This document shows positions 25,667 through 34,453 of a DNA stretch of 52,557 bases, one piece after another. Each line of letters starts with the position of its first letter. Position 1 is the first letter of the stretch. The DNA is from Oscillospiraceae bacterium (GTDB taxonomy: Bacteria > Bacillota > Clostridia > Oscillospirales > Oscillospiraceae), in NCBI GenBank assembly GCA_017469795.1, contig JAFUFT010000096.1:1-52557 (forward strand), in the 5' to 3' direction. A program made the position numbers and the translations under genes. The notes beneath the pieces are model-generated. The model was not told the DNA's origin and searched no databases. It saw nothing but the letters and a program-made list of their open reading frames with translations.

Positions 25667-26839
25667 TCAGATCCGGGCGACCCCGGTGCGTCTGGCAGCG
25701 TCTGCCACCGCCTGTGCCACGGCAGGACCCACACGGGGATCGAAAGCAGGCACGATGATATAGTCCCGGCTCAGTTCCTCCGGAGAAACCAGACCTGCCA
25801 GCGCGTGGGCAGCGGCGATCTTCATCTCGTCGTTGATGTCACTGGCCCGGACGTCAAAAGCGCCGCGGAAAATACCGGGGAAAGCGAGAACGTTGTTAAT
25901 CTGGTTGGGGAAATCACTGCGGCCGGTGCCCACCACTGCTGCGCCGGCAGCCAGCGCGGCGTCCGGCATGATCTCCGGCGTGGGGTTCGCCATGGGGAAG
26001 AGAATGGGGTTCGGCGCCATGGTCTTTACCATCTCCGGGGTAACGGTTCCCGGAGAGGAAACGCCGATAAACACATCGGCCCCGCGGATCACATCGGCAA
26101 GGGAGCCCTTCTCCTTTTCCCGGTTGGTGATAGCAGCGATTTCCTCCTTGGCGGGATTGAGGTTGTCCCGGCCCTCGTAGATCGCGCCGGTCCGGTCGCA
26201 CATGATGACGTTGCGCAGACCCATGGAGATCAGCAGCTTGATGATGGCGATACCGGCGGCTCCGGCGCCGGAGGTGACCACCTTGATCTCATCGATGGAT
26301 TTGCCGACGACCTTCAGCGCGTTGATCATGGCGGAAAGAACGACGATGGCGGTTCCGTGCTGATCATCGTGGAAAATGGGAATATCACAGCATTCCTTCA
26401 GACGCCGCTCGATCTCGAAGCACCGGGGGGCGGAGATGTCCTCCAGGTTGATGCCGCCAAAGGAACCGGCAAGAAGGGAGACCGCATGGACGAACTCGTC
26501 CACGTCTTTGGTCCGCAGGCAGAGGGGAATAGCGTTGACGCCGCCGAAGGATTTAAACAGCACGCACTTGCCCTCCATAACGGGCATGCCTGCCTCCGGT
26601 CCGATATCGCCCAGACCCAGGACGGCGGTCCCGTCCGTAATCACGGCCACGGTATTCCACCGGCCGGTGAGCTCGTAGCTTTTCATCGGGTCTTTCTGGA
26701 TCTCCAGGCAGGGCTGGGCCACGCCCGGGGTATAGGCCAGGGAAAGATCGTCCTTGGTCTTGACTTCCATTTTCGGTACGGTATCCAGCTTTCCTCTCCA
26801 CTGATAGTGGAGCTTCAGGGATTCTTCCGCGTAATTCAT
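25667..26839 (-). CDS. NAD(P)-dependent malic enzyme (short form)
   Basis: 390-residue malic enzyme, oxidative decarboxylation of malate to pyruvate. Family motifs: LAYTPGVAQPCLEI, VLGLGDIGPEAGMPVMEGK, FHDDQHGTA with metal Asp residues, and the Rossmann site SGAGAAGIA. The length is that of the short bacterial form without the phosphotransacetylase-like tail. An in-frame ATG at 26884 exists, but it falls between the -35 and -10 elements of its own promoter. ATG 26839 has CGGAGG upstream and was chosen. Cofactor preference cannot be read from the sequence. Confidence 0.95.
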   Translation of the reverse strand: MNYAEESLKLHYQWRGKLDTVPKMEVKTKDDLSLAYTPGVAQPCLEIQKDPMKSYELTGRWNTVAVITDGTAVLGLGDIGPEAGMPVMEGKCVLFKSFGGVNAIPLCLRTKDVDEFVHAVSLLAGSFGGINLEDISAPRCFEIERRLKECCDIPIFHDDQHGTAIVVLSAMINALKVVGKSIDEIKVVTSGAGAAGIAIIKLLISMGLRNVIMCDRTGAIYEGRDNLNPAKEEIAAITNREKEKGSLADVIRGADVFIGVSSPGTVTPEMVKTMAPNPILFPMANPTPEIMPDAALAAGAAVVGTGRSDFPNQINNVLAFPGIFRGAFDVRASDINDEMKIAAAHALAGLVSPEELSRDYIIVPAFDPRVGPAVAQAVADAARRTGVARI

Positions 26840-26872
26840 GTTTGAACCTCCGTTTTGATTCTTCTCCGGTGT

Positions 26873-26901
26873 ATTATACAACATCGGCGCCTCCCATACA
26901 A
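26873..26901 (-). promoter_or_regulatory. Promoter of the malic enzyme gene
   Basis: Minus strand: TTGTAT (26901-26896), 17-nt spacer, TATAAT (26878-26873). It begins just after the rpsT terminator. Confidence 0.72.
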
Positions 26902-26904
26902 GAG

Positions 26905-26937
26905 AAAAAGCCGTCCCGAATCTGAATTCGAGACGGC
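26905..26937 (-). terminator. Terminator after rpsT
   Basis: Minus strand GCCGTCTCGAAT pairs with ATTCGGGACGGC (one G.T) around TCAG, followed by TTTTTCTC. Confidence 0.88.
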
Positions 26938-26948
26938 GGATTTCTAAA

Positions 26949-27209
26949 TCAGAGGCTGTTGAGCTTCAGGGCGATGCTGCTCTTCTTGCGAGCGGCAGTG
27001 TTCTTGTGGAGGATCCCCTTGCCGACGGACTTGTCGATGGTGGCAACAGCAACCTTGGCGGCAGCGGCAGCGGCATCCTTATCGCCGGTCTCGGCAGCGC
27101 TCTGGAACTTCTTGATGTTGGTCTTGAGCAGAGACTTGGCAGCCTTGTTCATTTCGTTCTGAGCCTTGGAGACGAGAACTCTTTTCTTGGCAGACTTGAT
27201 ATTGGGCAC
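26949..27209 (-). CDS. rpsT: 30S ribosomal protein S20
   Basis: 86-residue S20, a primary 16S rRNA-binding protein. The N-terminus (M)PNIKSAKKRVLVSKAQNE and the helical C-terminus with KGILHKNTAARKKS are typical. The start is GTG at 27209 with GGAGGAGGTG upstream. A longer open frame exists on this strand but has no ribosome site and is unlike S20. It is monocistronic, between its own promoter and terminator. Neighbourhood with gpr is common in Clostridia. Confidence 0.97.
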   Translation of the reverse strand: MPNIKSAKKRVLVSKAQNEMNKAAKSLLKTNIKKFQSAAETGDKDAAAAAAKVAVATIDKSVGKGILHKNTAARKKSSIALKLNSL

Positions 27210-27282
27210 GAAAACACCTCCTCCACATATCGATCTTAACGGTACAGGAAATATACCGATATTTACTACCATGCAGAAAATG

Positions 27283-27311
27283 ATTATACAGAATTCTATC
27301 AGAAAAATCAA
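27283..27311 (-). promoter_or_regulatory. rpsT promoter
   Basis: Minus strand: TTGATT (27311-27306), 17-nt spacer, TATAAT (27288-27283). It gives a leader of about 65 nt, enough to hold a control structure, though none was recognised. Confidence 0.65.
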
Positions 27312-27332
27312 GAGGGAAAATGCCTTTTTTCT

Positions 27333-27395
27333 AAAAAAATCCGCAGGATTCCGGGAGCACGGAGACTGATCATAGCCAAAACCGGATTTCTGCGG
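27333..27395 (-). terminator. Long-loop terminator-like hairpin on the gpr side
   Basis: Minus strand CCGCAGAAATCCGG (27395-27382) pairs with CCGGAATCCTGCGG (27354-27341) around a 27-nt loop and is followed by ATTTTTTT. It lies 300 nt beyond gpr and just upstream of the rpsT promoter, so it would stop transcripts coming from gpr or from the AT-rich gap. Confidence 0.6.
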
Positions 27396-27693
27396 CGGCC
27401 ATGCAGGATGCGGATGCAGAACATGCACCACAGGCGTAAAACTGGCATAAATTGTGTTTCAGTTGCATAATTAACAATAAAAACACGTTATTTTGTGGTT
27501 ATTCAATATCATATTCAGATGTTACGAAACCTTTACAAAATGGTTCGCAGGCGAAAAAGTCGGATTTGCAAGGGTTTTGCACATTTTCCACTGAGTTTTC
27601 CACATACATGAAAAAGAGAGGAGTTCCCGAAAAATGAATATGGCGTTGACATAACCATTATTATATTACAAGTTGTGTATTATCGGGGAGAAC
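27396..27693. other. AT-rich intergenic region with no supported gene
   Basis: About 300 bp, much richer in A/T than the rest of the window, between gpr and the hairpin above. A TTGACA at 27646-27651 has no well-spaced -10 box. TTTTCCACT and TTTTCCACA resemble DnaA boxes, with mismatches. One 61-codon open frame (27452-27637) has no convincing ribosome site or family. It could hold an untranslated RNA or a long gpr 3' end; neither is shown. Confidence 0.5.
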
Positions 27694-28581
27694 TCAGTAA
27701 ATTAGGTCCGTGAGATCATCCAGATTCAGTTCCGGCTGCAGTGCAAGATTGATTCCAAATGCAAGTACCCGGGAGACTTCTCGCACGCGACGGTCCATGT
27801 CGCCTGCCGTGACGATCATGCCGGAGGAAACGGTCCGCAGGGCATCTTCATCGGGGTTGGCCCCGGTCCTTCGGAACAGCTCTGCCGCCATGGTGGCCGC
27901 GTCGGTGACGGTGGGGACGCCCACTGCGATCACCGGGACGCCAACAGTCTCTTCATTCAGCGCGGAACGGCGGTTGCCGATCCCAGAGCCGGGGCAGATC
28001 CCGGTGTCGGACAGCTGAACGGTGCTGCAAAGACGCTGGGTATCCCGGGCGGCAATGGCGTCCACGGCAATCACTGCCGCTGCCTCGACCTTCTGCTGGA
28101 ACGCCCGAACCGCCTCTGCGGTCTCCAGTCCCGACGTGCCGAGAACCCCCGGAATCACGGCGCTGACCGGCCGAAACCGGCCGAATTGCCGCGGCATCTC
28201 CCGGAGCATATGCCGTGTTACGAAAATGTGATCTGCGGTCAGAGGCCCCAGAGAATCCGGCGTGATCTCCCGGTTCCCGAGTCCCGCCACCAGAACCGGC
28301 AGCGAGGGCGGCAGGGCCAGAAGCCCCTTCAGATGCGTCGCGATGGCGGTGGCTGTCCTGGAAAAGCTGTCCCGTTCCCGGTGGAGGACCTGCCCGATGT
28401 CCAGCGTGATGTAAGTCCCCTTGGGCTTTCCCACAGCCGCAGCGGCACAGGTGGTGCGGATCTCAACCACATCAGCGTCCACCCCGCAGCAGGTCTCTCT
28501 GCGCACGCAGACGCCGCGGGGCAGGTTTTTTCCGCGATGCAGGGCCTCGGCTTCCATGGCCAGATCTGTTCTTATTTCCAT
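27694..28581 (-). CDS. gpr: Spore germination protease GPR
   Basis: 295-residue GPR, the aspartate-type endopeptidase that degrades small acid-soluble spore proteins at germination. The N-terminus [10 protein letters not shown] contains the expected autoprocessing site (RTD|LA). The conserved [35 protein letters not shown] and [15 protein letters not shown] blocks are present. The chosen ATG 28581 has GGGG 9 nt upstream. It leaves a propeptide of only six residues, against about 15 in Bacillus. ATG 28590 would add three residues, and a start at 28644 would give about 27. The protein is also shorter than Bacillus GPR (about 370). Confidence 0.92.
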   Translation of the reverse strand: MEIRTDLAMEAEALHRGKNLPRGVCVRRETCCGVDADVVEIRTTCAAAAVGKPKGTYITLDIGQVLHRERDSFSRTATAIATHLKGLLALPPSLPVLVAGLGNREITPDSLGPLTADHIFVTRHMLREMPRQFGRFRPVSAVIPGVLGTSGLETAEAVRAFQQKVEAAAVIAVDAIAARDTQRLCSTVQLSDTGICPGSGIGNRRSALNEETVGVPVIAVGVPTVTDAATMAAELFRRTGANPDEDALRTVSSGMIVTAGDMDRRVREVSRVLAFGINLALQPELNLDDLTDLIY

Positions 28582-28595
28582 CCATATCATCCCCA

Positions 28596-28623
28596 AAACA
28601 GTATGCCCGGAGAAATACTGTTT
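28596..28623. promoter_or_regulatory. 9-bp inverted repeat between gpr and the phosphorylase gene
   Basis: AAACAGTAT (28596-28604) and ATACTGTTT (28615-28623) are exact inverted copies separated by 10 nt, so their centres are 19 bp apart. It lies in the divergent region upstream of both gpr and the downstream phosphorylase promoter, which suggests an operator. An RNA hairpin is an alternative, but no T-run follows. Confidence 0.5.
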
Positions 28624-28638
28624 CAGACCAGGTTTTCG

Positions 28639-28667
28639 TTGCATCCGCCACTGAAATAGGCTACAAT
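28639..28667 (+). promoter_or_regulatory. Promoter of the nucleoside phosphorylase gene
   Basis: TTGCAT (28639-28644), 17-nt spacer, TACAAT (28662-28667). Transcription would start near 28674, immediately before the AAGGAGGG ribosome site. Confidence 0.6.
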
Positions 28668-28688
28668 GAGGAAGAAGGAGGGATTGAA

Positions 28689-29465
28689 ATGGCGCTTGTC
28701 TATTCTCCGGAAGAGGAATTCCACCTGAAGATCCGGCCAGGCGATGTGGGAAGATATGTATTGCTGCCGGGTGACCCGGGAAGATGTGAGAAAATCGCCG
28801 CCCTGTTTGATGAGTATCACGAGGTTGGTTTCCATCGGGAATTCAAAATATACACCGGGACGCTGGAGGGGGAACAGGTCAGCGTTTGTTCCACCGGCAT
28901 TGGCGGGGCCTCTGCGGCCATCGCAATGGAGGAGCTTGCCCACTGTGGGGCGGATACCTTTATCCGTGTGGGCTCCAGTGGCGGGATGGACCCGGAAGTG
29001 CTGGGCGGGGATGTGGTCATTGCCACTGGCGCGATCCGTATGGAGGGGACCAGCAGGGAATACGGCCCCATTGAGTTTCCCGCCGTAGCGGATTTCCACG
29101 TGACGGAGGCGCTGCGGGATGCGGCCCGGGCCAGAGGCAACCGGTATCATTTGGGAGTTGTCCAGTGCAAGGACGCGTTCTACGGCCAACATGACCCGGA
29201 CTCCATGGCGGTGAGCTATGAGCTGAAAAACAAGTGGGAGGCATGGCTGCGGTGCGGCGCGAAATGCAGTGAAATGGAGTCTGCGGCGCTGTTCCTCGTG
29301 GCCGCCGTGCGCCGGCTTCGCGCCGGAGCGATCCTCACGGTATTTGCCAATCAGACCAGACGTGAGCTTGGTCTGGAGGATCCTAAATGCTACGATACCA
29401 CGGAGGCGGTGGAGACTGCGGTGGACGCCATGCGGCTCCTGATCCGCCGGGACAAAGAGGGATAA
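28689..29465 (+). CDS. udp: Uridine phosphorylase-like nucleoside phosphorylase
   Basis: 258-residue member of the PNP/UDP phosphorylase family (nucleoside + phosphate to base + ribose-1-phosphate). Family features: [14 protein letters not shown] for phosphate binding, [22 protein letters not shown], and [10 protein letters not shown] with the ribose-binding Glu. The overall pattern fits uridine phosphorylase better than purine nucleoside phosphorylase, but substrate choice is an inference. AAGGAGGG precedes the ATG. A small membrane protein gene follows after 3 nt, probably co-transcribed. Confidence 0.9.
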   Translation: MALVYSPEEEFHLKIRPGDVGRYVLLPGDPGRCEKIAALFDEYHEVGFHREFKIYTGTLEGEQVSVCSTGIGGASAAIAMEELAHCGADTFIRVGSSGGMDPEVLGGDVVIATGAIRMEGTSREYGPIEFPAVADFHVTEALRDAARARGNRYHLGVVQCKDAFYGQHDPDSMAVSYELKNKWEAWLRCGAKCSEMESAALFLVAAVRRLRAGAILTVFANQTRRELGLEDPKCYDTTEAVETAVDAMRLLIRRDKEG

Positions 29466-29468
29466 CGA

Positions 29469-29672
29469 ATGAAATTTAGTAAAAAACAGGCCTGTATGAT
29501 TATTGCGGCGGCGGTCAGCGTCTGCTTCCTCGTCTGTCTGATCAGTACGGTCCAGGTGATCCTGGCGGCCCGGGCCAACGGAGGCTCCGTTCCGCTGGGC
29601 ATGGTGATGCTGACGCTGGTGACGCTGCTTTGTGCGGCGCTCATCTGGAAGGGCGTCCGGGATATGGATTAA
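29469..29672 (+). CDS. Small two-helix membrane protein
   Basis: 67 residues, not assigned to a known family. A basic N-terminus (MKFSKKQA) is followed by two hydrophobic segments (about 9-33 and 43-60) and a charged end (WKGVRDMD). Both termini are predicted cytoplasmic. It starts 3 nt after the phosphorylase gene, with GAGGG overlapping that gene's end, and is followed by a terminator, so the two form an operon. It may be a membrane partner or simply an uncharacterised small protein. Confidence 0.7.
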   Translation: MKFSKKQACMIIAAAVSVCFLVCLISTVQVILAARANGGSVPLGMVMLTLVTLLCAALIWKGVRDMD

Positions 29673-29679
29673 AAGTGAG

Positions 29680-29718
29680 ACGCACCGCAAACCGAGCGTT
29701 TTGCGGTGCGTTCTTTTT
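29680..29718 (+). terminator. Terminator after the phosphorylase operon
   Basis: ACGCACCGCAAA (29680-29691) pairs perfectly with TTTGCGGTGCGT (29700-29711), followed by TCTTTTT. Confidence 0.9.
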
Positions 29719-29766
29719 GCGCGGAAGGTCCGGGGAGAATATCTTTTCCCGCGCTGCAAGAAAAAG

Positions 29767-29795
29767 TTGAGATTAACATAATGTTGTGCTATAAT
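29767..29795 (+). promoter_or_regulatory. uppP promoter
   Basis: TTGAGA (29767-29772), 17-nt spacer, TATAAT (29790-29795), about 30 nt before the uppP start. Confidence 0.75.
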
Positions 29796-29824
29796 AAAGT
29801 GCTTTGACGTGGGAGGGATCAATG

Positions 29825-30652
29825 ATGTCATTCCTTACCGCAGTGCTGCTTGGCCTGGTGCAGGGAATCGCGGAATTCCTTCCCGTTTCCAGCTCCGGCC
29901 ACCTGGTGCTGCTTCAGAATATATTCAATGTGGAGGAAGCGGACCTGCTGTTCGACGTGCTTCTGCACCTGGGGACCCTGACGGCCGTAGTGGCCGTCTA
30001 CTGGCGGGATATCCGCGGGGTGATCCGGGGCGGGTTCGGCCTGATCGGCATCGGACCGGACAAAGGAAAAACCACCCGAAAGAATTTCAACCGCCGGCGG
30101 ATGGCCCTGTTTCTGATCATCGGCTCTCTGCCGCTGGTCCTTGCCATGCTGGTGAAGGACTACGTGGAGATCATGTATCACAGCACCGCGCTGGTCAGCC
30201 TGATGCTGATGATCAACGGTCTGATCCTGTTTTTCTCGGACCGCTTCTCCAGAGGGACCAAGACGCTTCAGGACGCCAGAGGATTCCATGCGCTGGCGGT
30301 GGGACTGGCGCAGGTCCTGGCGGTTGTACCGGGACTGTCCCGTTCCGGGACCACGATCTCCATGGGAATGGTGTGCGGATTCAAGCGCAGCTTCGCGGTG
30401 CAGTTTTCATTTCTGCTGTCTGTCCCTGCGGTGCTGGGCGCCACGGTGGTGAGTATCTATAACGCTGCCAGCGCCGGGATCGATCCGGCCATGCTGCCCC
30501 GGTATCTGTGCGGCATGGCAGCGTCCGCAGTATCCGGTTATTTCAGCATCCGCCTGTTGCGGTATCTGGCCGCGCACAACTATTTCGGCGGATTTGCTTA
30601 TTATTGCTGGGGCGCCGGGCTCATCGCACTGGTGCTTTCCCTGATCGCATAA
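29825..30652 (+). CDS. uppP: Undecaprenyl-diphosphatase UppP (BacA)
   Basis: 275-residue integral membrane enzyme that dephosphorylates undecaprenyl diphosphate to recycle the carrier lipid of peptidoglycan synthesis; the family confers bacitracin tolerance. The signature GIAEFLPVSSSGHLVL near the N-terminus and GLSRSGTTISMGM in the second repeat are intact. Several hydrophobic helices are visible. Tandem ATG codons occur at 29822 and 29825; GGGAGGG is spaced 7 nt from 29825, which I chose. Confidence 0.96.
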   Translation: MSFLTAVLLGLVQGIAEFLPVSSSGHLVLLQNIFNVEEADLLFDVLLHLGTLTAVVAVYWRDIRGVIRGGFGLIGIGPDKGKTTRKNFNRRRMALFLIIGSLPLVLAMLVKDYVEIMYHSTALVSLMLMINGLILFFSDRFSRGTKTLQDARGFHALAVGLAQVLAVVPGLSRSGTTISMGMVCGFKRSFAVQFSFLLSVPAVLGATVVSIYNAASAGIDPAMLPRYLCGMAASAVSGYFSIRLLRYLAAHNYFGGFAYYCWGAGLIALVLSLIA

Positions 30653-30664
30653 AGGAGGAATTTC

Positions 30665-33448
30665 ATGGCACAGCGTAATGCCGTTTCCGGCAGCAAGGCC
30701 GGTTCGGCCGCCAAGGCAACTGCCGCGTCTGCGCGGGCGCCCCGCTCCAAAGCACAGCAGGCGACCAGCAAGACGGAGCAGGAACTGCGGGCCGAGCGCC
30801 GGTCTTCCCTGATCCGTCGGTTGGCGTTTTCGATTCTGCTTCTGTTCCTGACGCTGTTTCTGGTGCTCAGCCTGGTGGGCGTGCGCGCCGTTTTTCTGGA
30901 TTTTCTGAGCATGGTCTTCAAGGGCCTGCTGGGATATGGGACCTGGATCCTGCCGGTGGCGCTGCTCTATATTGCCTGGATCCTGTTTTTCATGCACGAG
31001 GAATCGATCCGGGGCCGGGTGATCTCTACGGTACTGGTGGTGCCGGCAATCAGCGCGCTGATCCATACGCTGTTCTGCAAGATCGATTTTCAGCCGGGGT
31101 TTTCCATACTGAAAAGCCTGTGGTCCACCGGCACGGAGATGGCATCCGGCGGCCTGATCTCCGGCGCGATTGCCCAGATGCTCAAAGCGCTTCTGAGCCG
31201 GGCCGGCGCCGTTCCGGTGCTGATTCTGGCGATTCTGGTGCTGGCGGTCTTTATGCTGCGCCTGTCGCCGGCGAAGATGATCCACAACCGGGCGGAAAAG
31301 CGCCGGGAGGCTCTTTCCGAGATGGAGGCGGAGAACCCGCCGCAGGAGGAGCCGGAGCCCTACGACACCCGTGCGGATCTCCGGATCCTTGCCACCCCTG
31401 TGGTGCGGCCGAAGGTCCCGGCGGAGCGGACTGCCGACCAGCCCCGCCGTCAGCGCAGCTTTGACCTGCCCTTCGGCGGGAAGGTCCAGCAGGCCCATCA
31501 GCTCTCCCTGGATGAGTTGGAGGAGTCGGAGCCGGACGGACTTCCGGAGGATGAGGACCTCATTTTCACCCGTCGTTCCCGGAAGAACAGAAAACGGGAA
31601 CCTGTGCAGGAGCGGCCGAAGACGCAGCCGTCACCGTTCAATATCACCATTCATGACGACTATACCGCCCAAGTGCAGGAACTTGTCCGGCAGGAAATGG
31701 GCGTTCCGGAACCTGTGAATGAGTCGGAGCCGGATACGATCCAGCCCATCTGGGAGACTCCGGCGGAACCGCCGGTCCCGTTGGAGGAGCTGTCAGAATC
31801 CGCCCTTGAGGTCATGAAGGAGAAAAAGGTCAGCCACGGGGAGGCCAAGCTGGCCGCGGCCCAGGTGGCCATGGAGATCGAGAAAAAGACCGACGCGGAG
31901 GCCCAGGAAAAGCCGGTCTATCAGTACCCGCCCATGACAATGCTGGCGGAAGCCCAGTCCTCCAGAGAGGACAACACGGAGGAAATGCGGACCAATGTCC
32001 GGCGGCTGGAGGAGACGTTGGAGAGCTTCGGCGTGGACAGCAAGATCAACAATGTGGTCCGTGGTCCCGCGGTGACCCGCTATGAGATGGAACTCAAGCC
32101 GGGCGTCAAGATGAGCAAGATCACATCCCTGCAGGACGATATCGCGCTGGCGCTGGGCGTCACGTCGGTCCACGTGGCGGCGGTGCCCGGAAAGAGTTCC
32201 ACCATCGGCATCGAGGTGCCCAACTCCATCGTCACCAGCGTGCCGATCCGGGAGGTGCTCAACTCCAGGGAGTTCCGCAGCCACAAGTCTGTTCTGGCCT
32301 TCGCGGTGGGCAAGGACATCAGCGGAAACTATATCATCGGCGATATCTCCAAAATGCCCCATCTGCTGATCGCGGGTACTACCGGCTCCGGTAAGTCCGT
32401 GTGCATGAACGGCATCATTGTGTCCCTCCTGTACCGGGACAGCCCGGAGCAGTGCCGCCTGATCATGATCGATCCCAAGGTGGTGGAGCTGTCCATATAC
32501 AACGGCGTACCCCATCTGCTGATCCCTGTGGTCACCGATCCGAAGAAGGCGGCAGGCGCTCTGCAGTGGGCCGTAACAGAGATGGACCGCCGGTATAACC
32601 GGTTTGAGGCGGCCAGAGTCCGGGACCTGGCCGGTTACAACAAAAAAGCGGCCACAGATCCCGAACTGGAACCCATGCCCCGCATCGTGATCATCATTGA
32701 CGAGCTGGCGGATCTGATGATGGTGGCCGCAAAAGAGGTGGAGACCTCCATCGCCCGTCTGGCCGCAAAGGCCCGGGCGGCGGGTATGCATCTGGTGATC
32801 GCCACCCAGCGTCCCTCTGCGGATGTCATCACCGGTGTGATCAAAGCGAATATCCCCTCCAGGATCGCCTTTGCGGTTTCCTCCGCGCTGGAGAGCAACA
32901 TCATCATGGGGACCCGCGGCGCGGAAAAGCTCCTGGGCAAGGGCGATATGTTCTATGCCCCCCAGGGCGCGACAAAGCCCAAGCGTGTCCAGGGATGCTT
33001 TATCAGCGACGAAGAAGTGGAGAGCGTGGCGGAGTTCGTCAAAAACTCCTCCGAGACGGATTATTCCGATGAGATCCTCAACGAGATCGAGCAGAACGCA
33101 GCCTCCTCGGCGGCCTCCGGCGCAGACAGCGACAGCGCGATTGCCTCGGACAGCGACGGAGATCCGCAGCTGGCGGACGCAGTGGAAGTGGTGCTGGATA
33201 CGAAGCAGGCATCTGTTTCCATGCTGCAGCGCCGGCTGAAGCTGGGCTATGCCCATGCGGCCCGGATCATGGATGAGATGGAGGAAAAGGGAATCGTGGG
33301 ACCCTTTGAGGGATCCAAGCCCCGGCAGCTCCTGATCACCAGGGAGCAATGGGCAGGTATGGTGGGGATCAACCCCAGGGCGGTGGCGGCGGATGCGCCT
33401 TCTGCAGAGGGGTTGGACGACATGCCCTTCGACGAAGAGGACTTTTGA
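30665..33448 (+). CDS. ftsK: DNA translocase FtsK/SpoIIIE
   Basis: 927-residue DNA motor that pumps chromosome across the septum in division and sporulation. An Ala/Ser/Lys-rich N-terminal tail (1-45) precedes about four membrane helices (about 50-210). A long acidic, Pro-rich linker follows (about 215-410). The RecA-like motor has Walker A GTTGSGKS (about 570-577) and Walker B IVIIIDELADLMM (about 675). The C-terminal gamma winged helix (about 840-895, LQRRLKLGYAHAARIMDEME) reads orienting DNA sequences. AAAGGAGG precedes the ATG. No second copy is visible here, so whether it serves vegetative or sporulation division is open. Confidence 0.96.
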   Translation: MAQRNAVSGSKAGSAAKATAASARAPRSKAQQATSKTEQELRAERRSSLIRRLAFSILLLFLTLFLVLSLVGVRAVFLDFLSMVFKGLLGYGTWILPVALLYIAWILFFMHEESIRGRVISTVLVVPAISALIHTLFCKIDFQPGFSILKSLWSTGTEMASGGLISGAIAQMLKALLSRAGAVPVLILAILVLAVFMLRLSPAKMIHNRAEKRREALSEMEAENPPQEEPEPYDTRADLRILATPVVRPKVPAERTADQPRRQRSFDLPFGGKVQQAHQLSLDELEESEPDGLPEDEDLIFTRRSRKNRKREPVQERPKTQPSPFNITIHDDYTAQVQELVRQEMGVPEPVNESEPDTIQPIWETPAEPPVPLEELSESALEVMKEKKVSHGEAKLAAAQVAMEIEKKTDAEAQEKPVYQYPPMTMLAEAQSSREDNTEEMRTNVRRLEETLESFGVDSKINNVVRGPAVTRYEMELKPGVKMSKITSLQDDIALALGVTSVHVAAVPGKSSTIGIEVPNSIVTSVPIREVLNSREFRSHKSVLAFAVGKDISGNYIIGDISKMPHLLIAGTTGSGKSVCMNGIIVSLLYRDSPEQCRLIMIDPKVVELSIYNGVPHLLIPVVTDPKKAAGALQWAVTEMDRRYNRFEAARVRDLAGYNKKAATDPELEPMPRIVIIIDELADLMMVAAKEVETSIARLAAKARAAGMHLVIATQRPSADVITGVIKANIPSRIAFAVSSALESNIIMGTRGAEKLLGKGDMFYAPQGATKPKRVQGCFISDEEVESVAEFVKNSSETDYSDEILNEIEQNAASSAASGADSDSAIASDSDGDPQLADAVEVVLDTKQASVSMLQRRLKLGYAHAARIMDEMEEKGIVGPFEGSKPRQLLITREQWAGMVGINPRAVAADAPSAEGLDDMPFDEEDF

Positions 33449-33450
33449 CG

Positions 33451-34440
33451 ATGAAACACATTCTTCTGCTCTCTACCGGCGGCACCATAGCCTCCCGGCC
33501 CGGGGCGGACGGCCTGGAGCCGGGACTCAGCGGCGAGGAACTGATCGCATCCCTGGGGGATCTGAAAGGCCGCTTTGACGTACATGTGCGGCAGATCCTG
33601 AATCTGGACTCCTCCAACATTCAGGCGGAGGAGTGGCAGCTCATGGCCCGCTGTGTCTATGAAAATATATCGGACTACGACGGCATTATCATCACCCACG
33701 GCACAGATACCATGGCCTATACGGCCTCCATGCTGAGCTTCATGCTGCAGGGCCTTCGGAAGCCGGTGGTGCTGACCGGTTCCCAGATCCCCATGGAGAA
33801 TATGCTGACGGACGCCCGGAACAACCTGTTCTGCGCACTGGCCGCCGTGGAGGCCGGGATTTCCGGTGTCAGCGTGGCCTTCAACCGGCATATTATCCGG
33901 GGGTGCCGGGCGGTCAAGGTCCGCACCATGGGATTTGACGCCTTTGAGAGTGTGAACGCTCAGTATCTGGGTGAGATCTTTGCCGACGGCCTGCGGGTCT
34001 ATCCGCCCACATTTATGCCGGACGGGGAGCTGGTCCTGCGGGACCGGGTCTCCACGGACGTGCTGCTGATAAAGCTGATCCCCAACACCAATCCAAAGCT
34101 GTTTGATCTCCTGCCGCAGATCGGATACCGGGGCATTGTGCTGGAGACCTTCGGCGCCGGCGGACTACATTTCCACCACCGGGATCTTCTCGAGAAAATG
34201 CGGATGCTCCATCAGCGGGGCATTGTAGTGGCGGCCTGCAGCCAATGCCTGTATGAGCCGAGCAATTTTACGATCTACGAGGTCGGACGGCGGCTCCTGG
34301 AGACCGGGGTGATCCCTGCGGGCGATATGACCACGGAGGCAGCGGTCACAAAGCTCATGTGGGCTCTGGGGCAGACGGAAGACCCGGCAGAGGTGCGGGA
34401 ACTGTTCGGCCGGAACCTCTGCGGGGAGATCTCGGAATAA
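33451..34440 (+). CDS. ansA: Type I (cytoplasmic) L-asparaginase
   Basis: 329-residue asparaginase hydrolysing Asn to Asp and ammonia. Catalytic Thr12 is in LLSTGGTIAS. The second threonine motif HGTDTMAYTASMLSF and TGSQIPMEN are present. There is no signal peptide, fitting the cytoplasmic type I enzyme. The ATG is 2 nt after the ftsK stop and lacks a strong ribosome site, so it may depend on coupling to ftsK translation. A longer in-frame start inside ftsK is unlikely. Confidence 0.94.
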   Translation: MKHILLLSTGGTIASRPGADGLEPGLSGEELIASLGDLKGRFDVHVRQILNLDSSNIQAEEWQLMARCVYENISDYDGIIITHGTDTMAYTASMLSFMLQGLRKPVVLTGSQIPMENMLTDARNNLFCALAAVEAGISGVSVAFNRHIIRGCRAVKVRTMGFDAFESVNAQYLGEIFADGLRVYPPTFMPDGELVLRDRVSTDVLLIKLIPNTNPKLFDLLPQIGYRGIVLETFGAGGLHFHHRDLLEKMRMLHQRGIVVAACSQCLYEPSNFTIYEVGRRLLETGVIPAGDMTTEAAVTKLMWALGQTEDPAEVRELFGRNLCGEISE

Positions 34441-34453
34441 TGGTGGTGATCCC

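Noticed and set aside
26840..26884. Upstream ATG for the malic enzyme
   Set aside because: It lies between the gene's own -35 and -10 elements, has no ribosome site, and extends beyond the family start.
27452..27637. 61-codon frame in the AT-rich gap
   Set aside because: No convincing ribosome site, no hydrophobic or domain pattern, and composition like non-coding DNA.
27450..27690. AT-rich gap considered as a replication origin
   Set aside because: DnaA-like boxes are few and mismatched, and dnaA, dnaN and rpmH are not nearby.
31793..33349. 518-codon open frame opposite ftsK
   Set aside because: Antisense shadow of the conserved FtsK motor domain, with no family resemblance.
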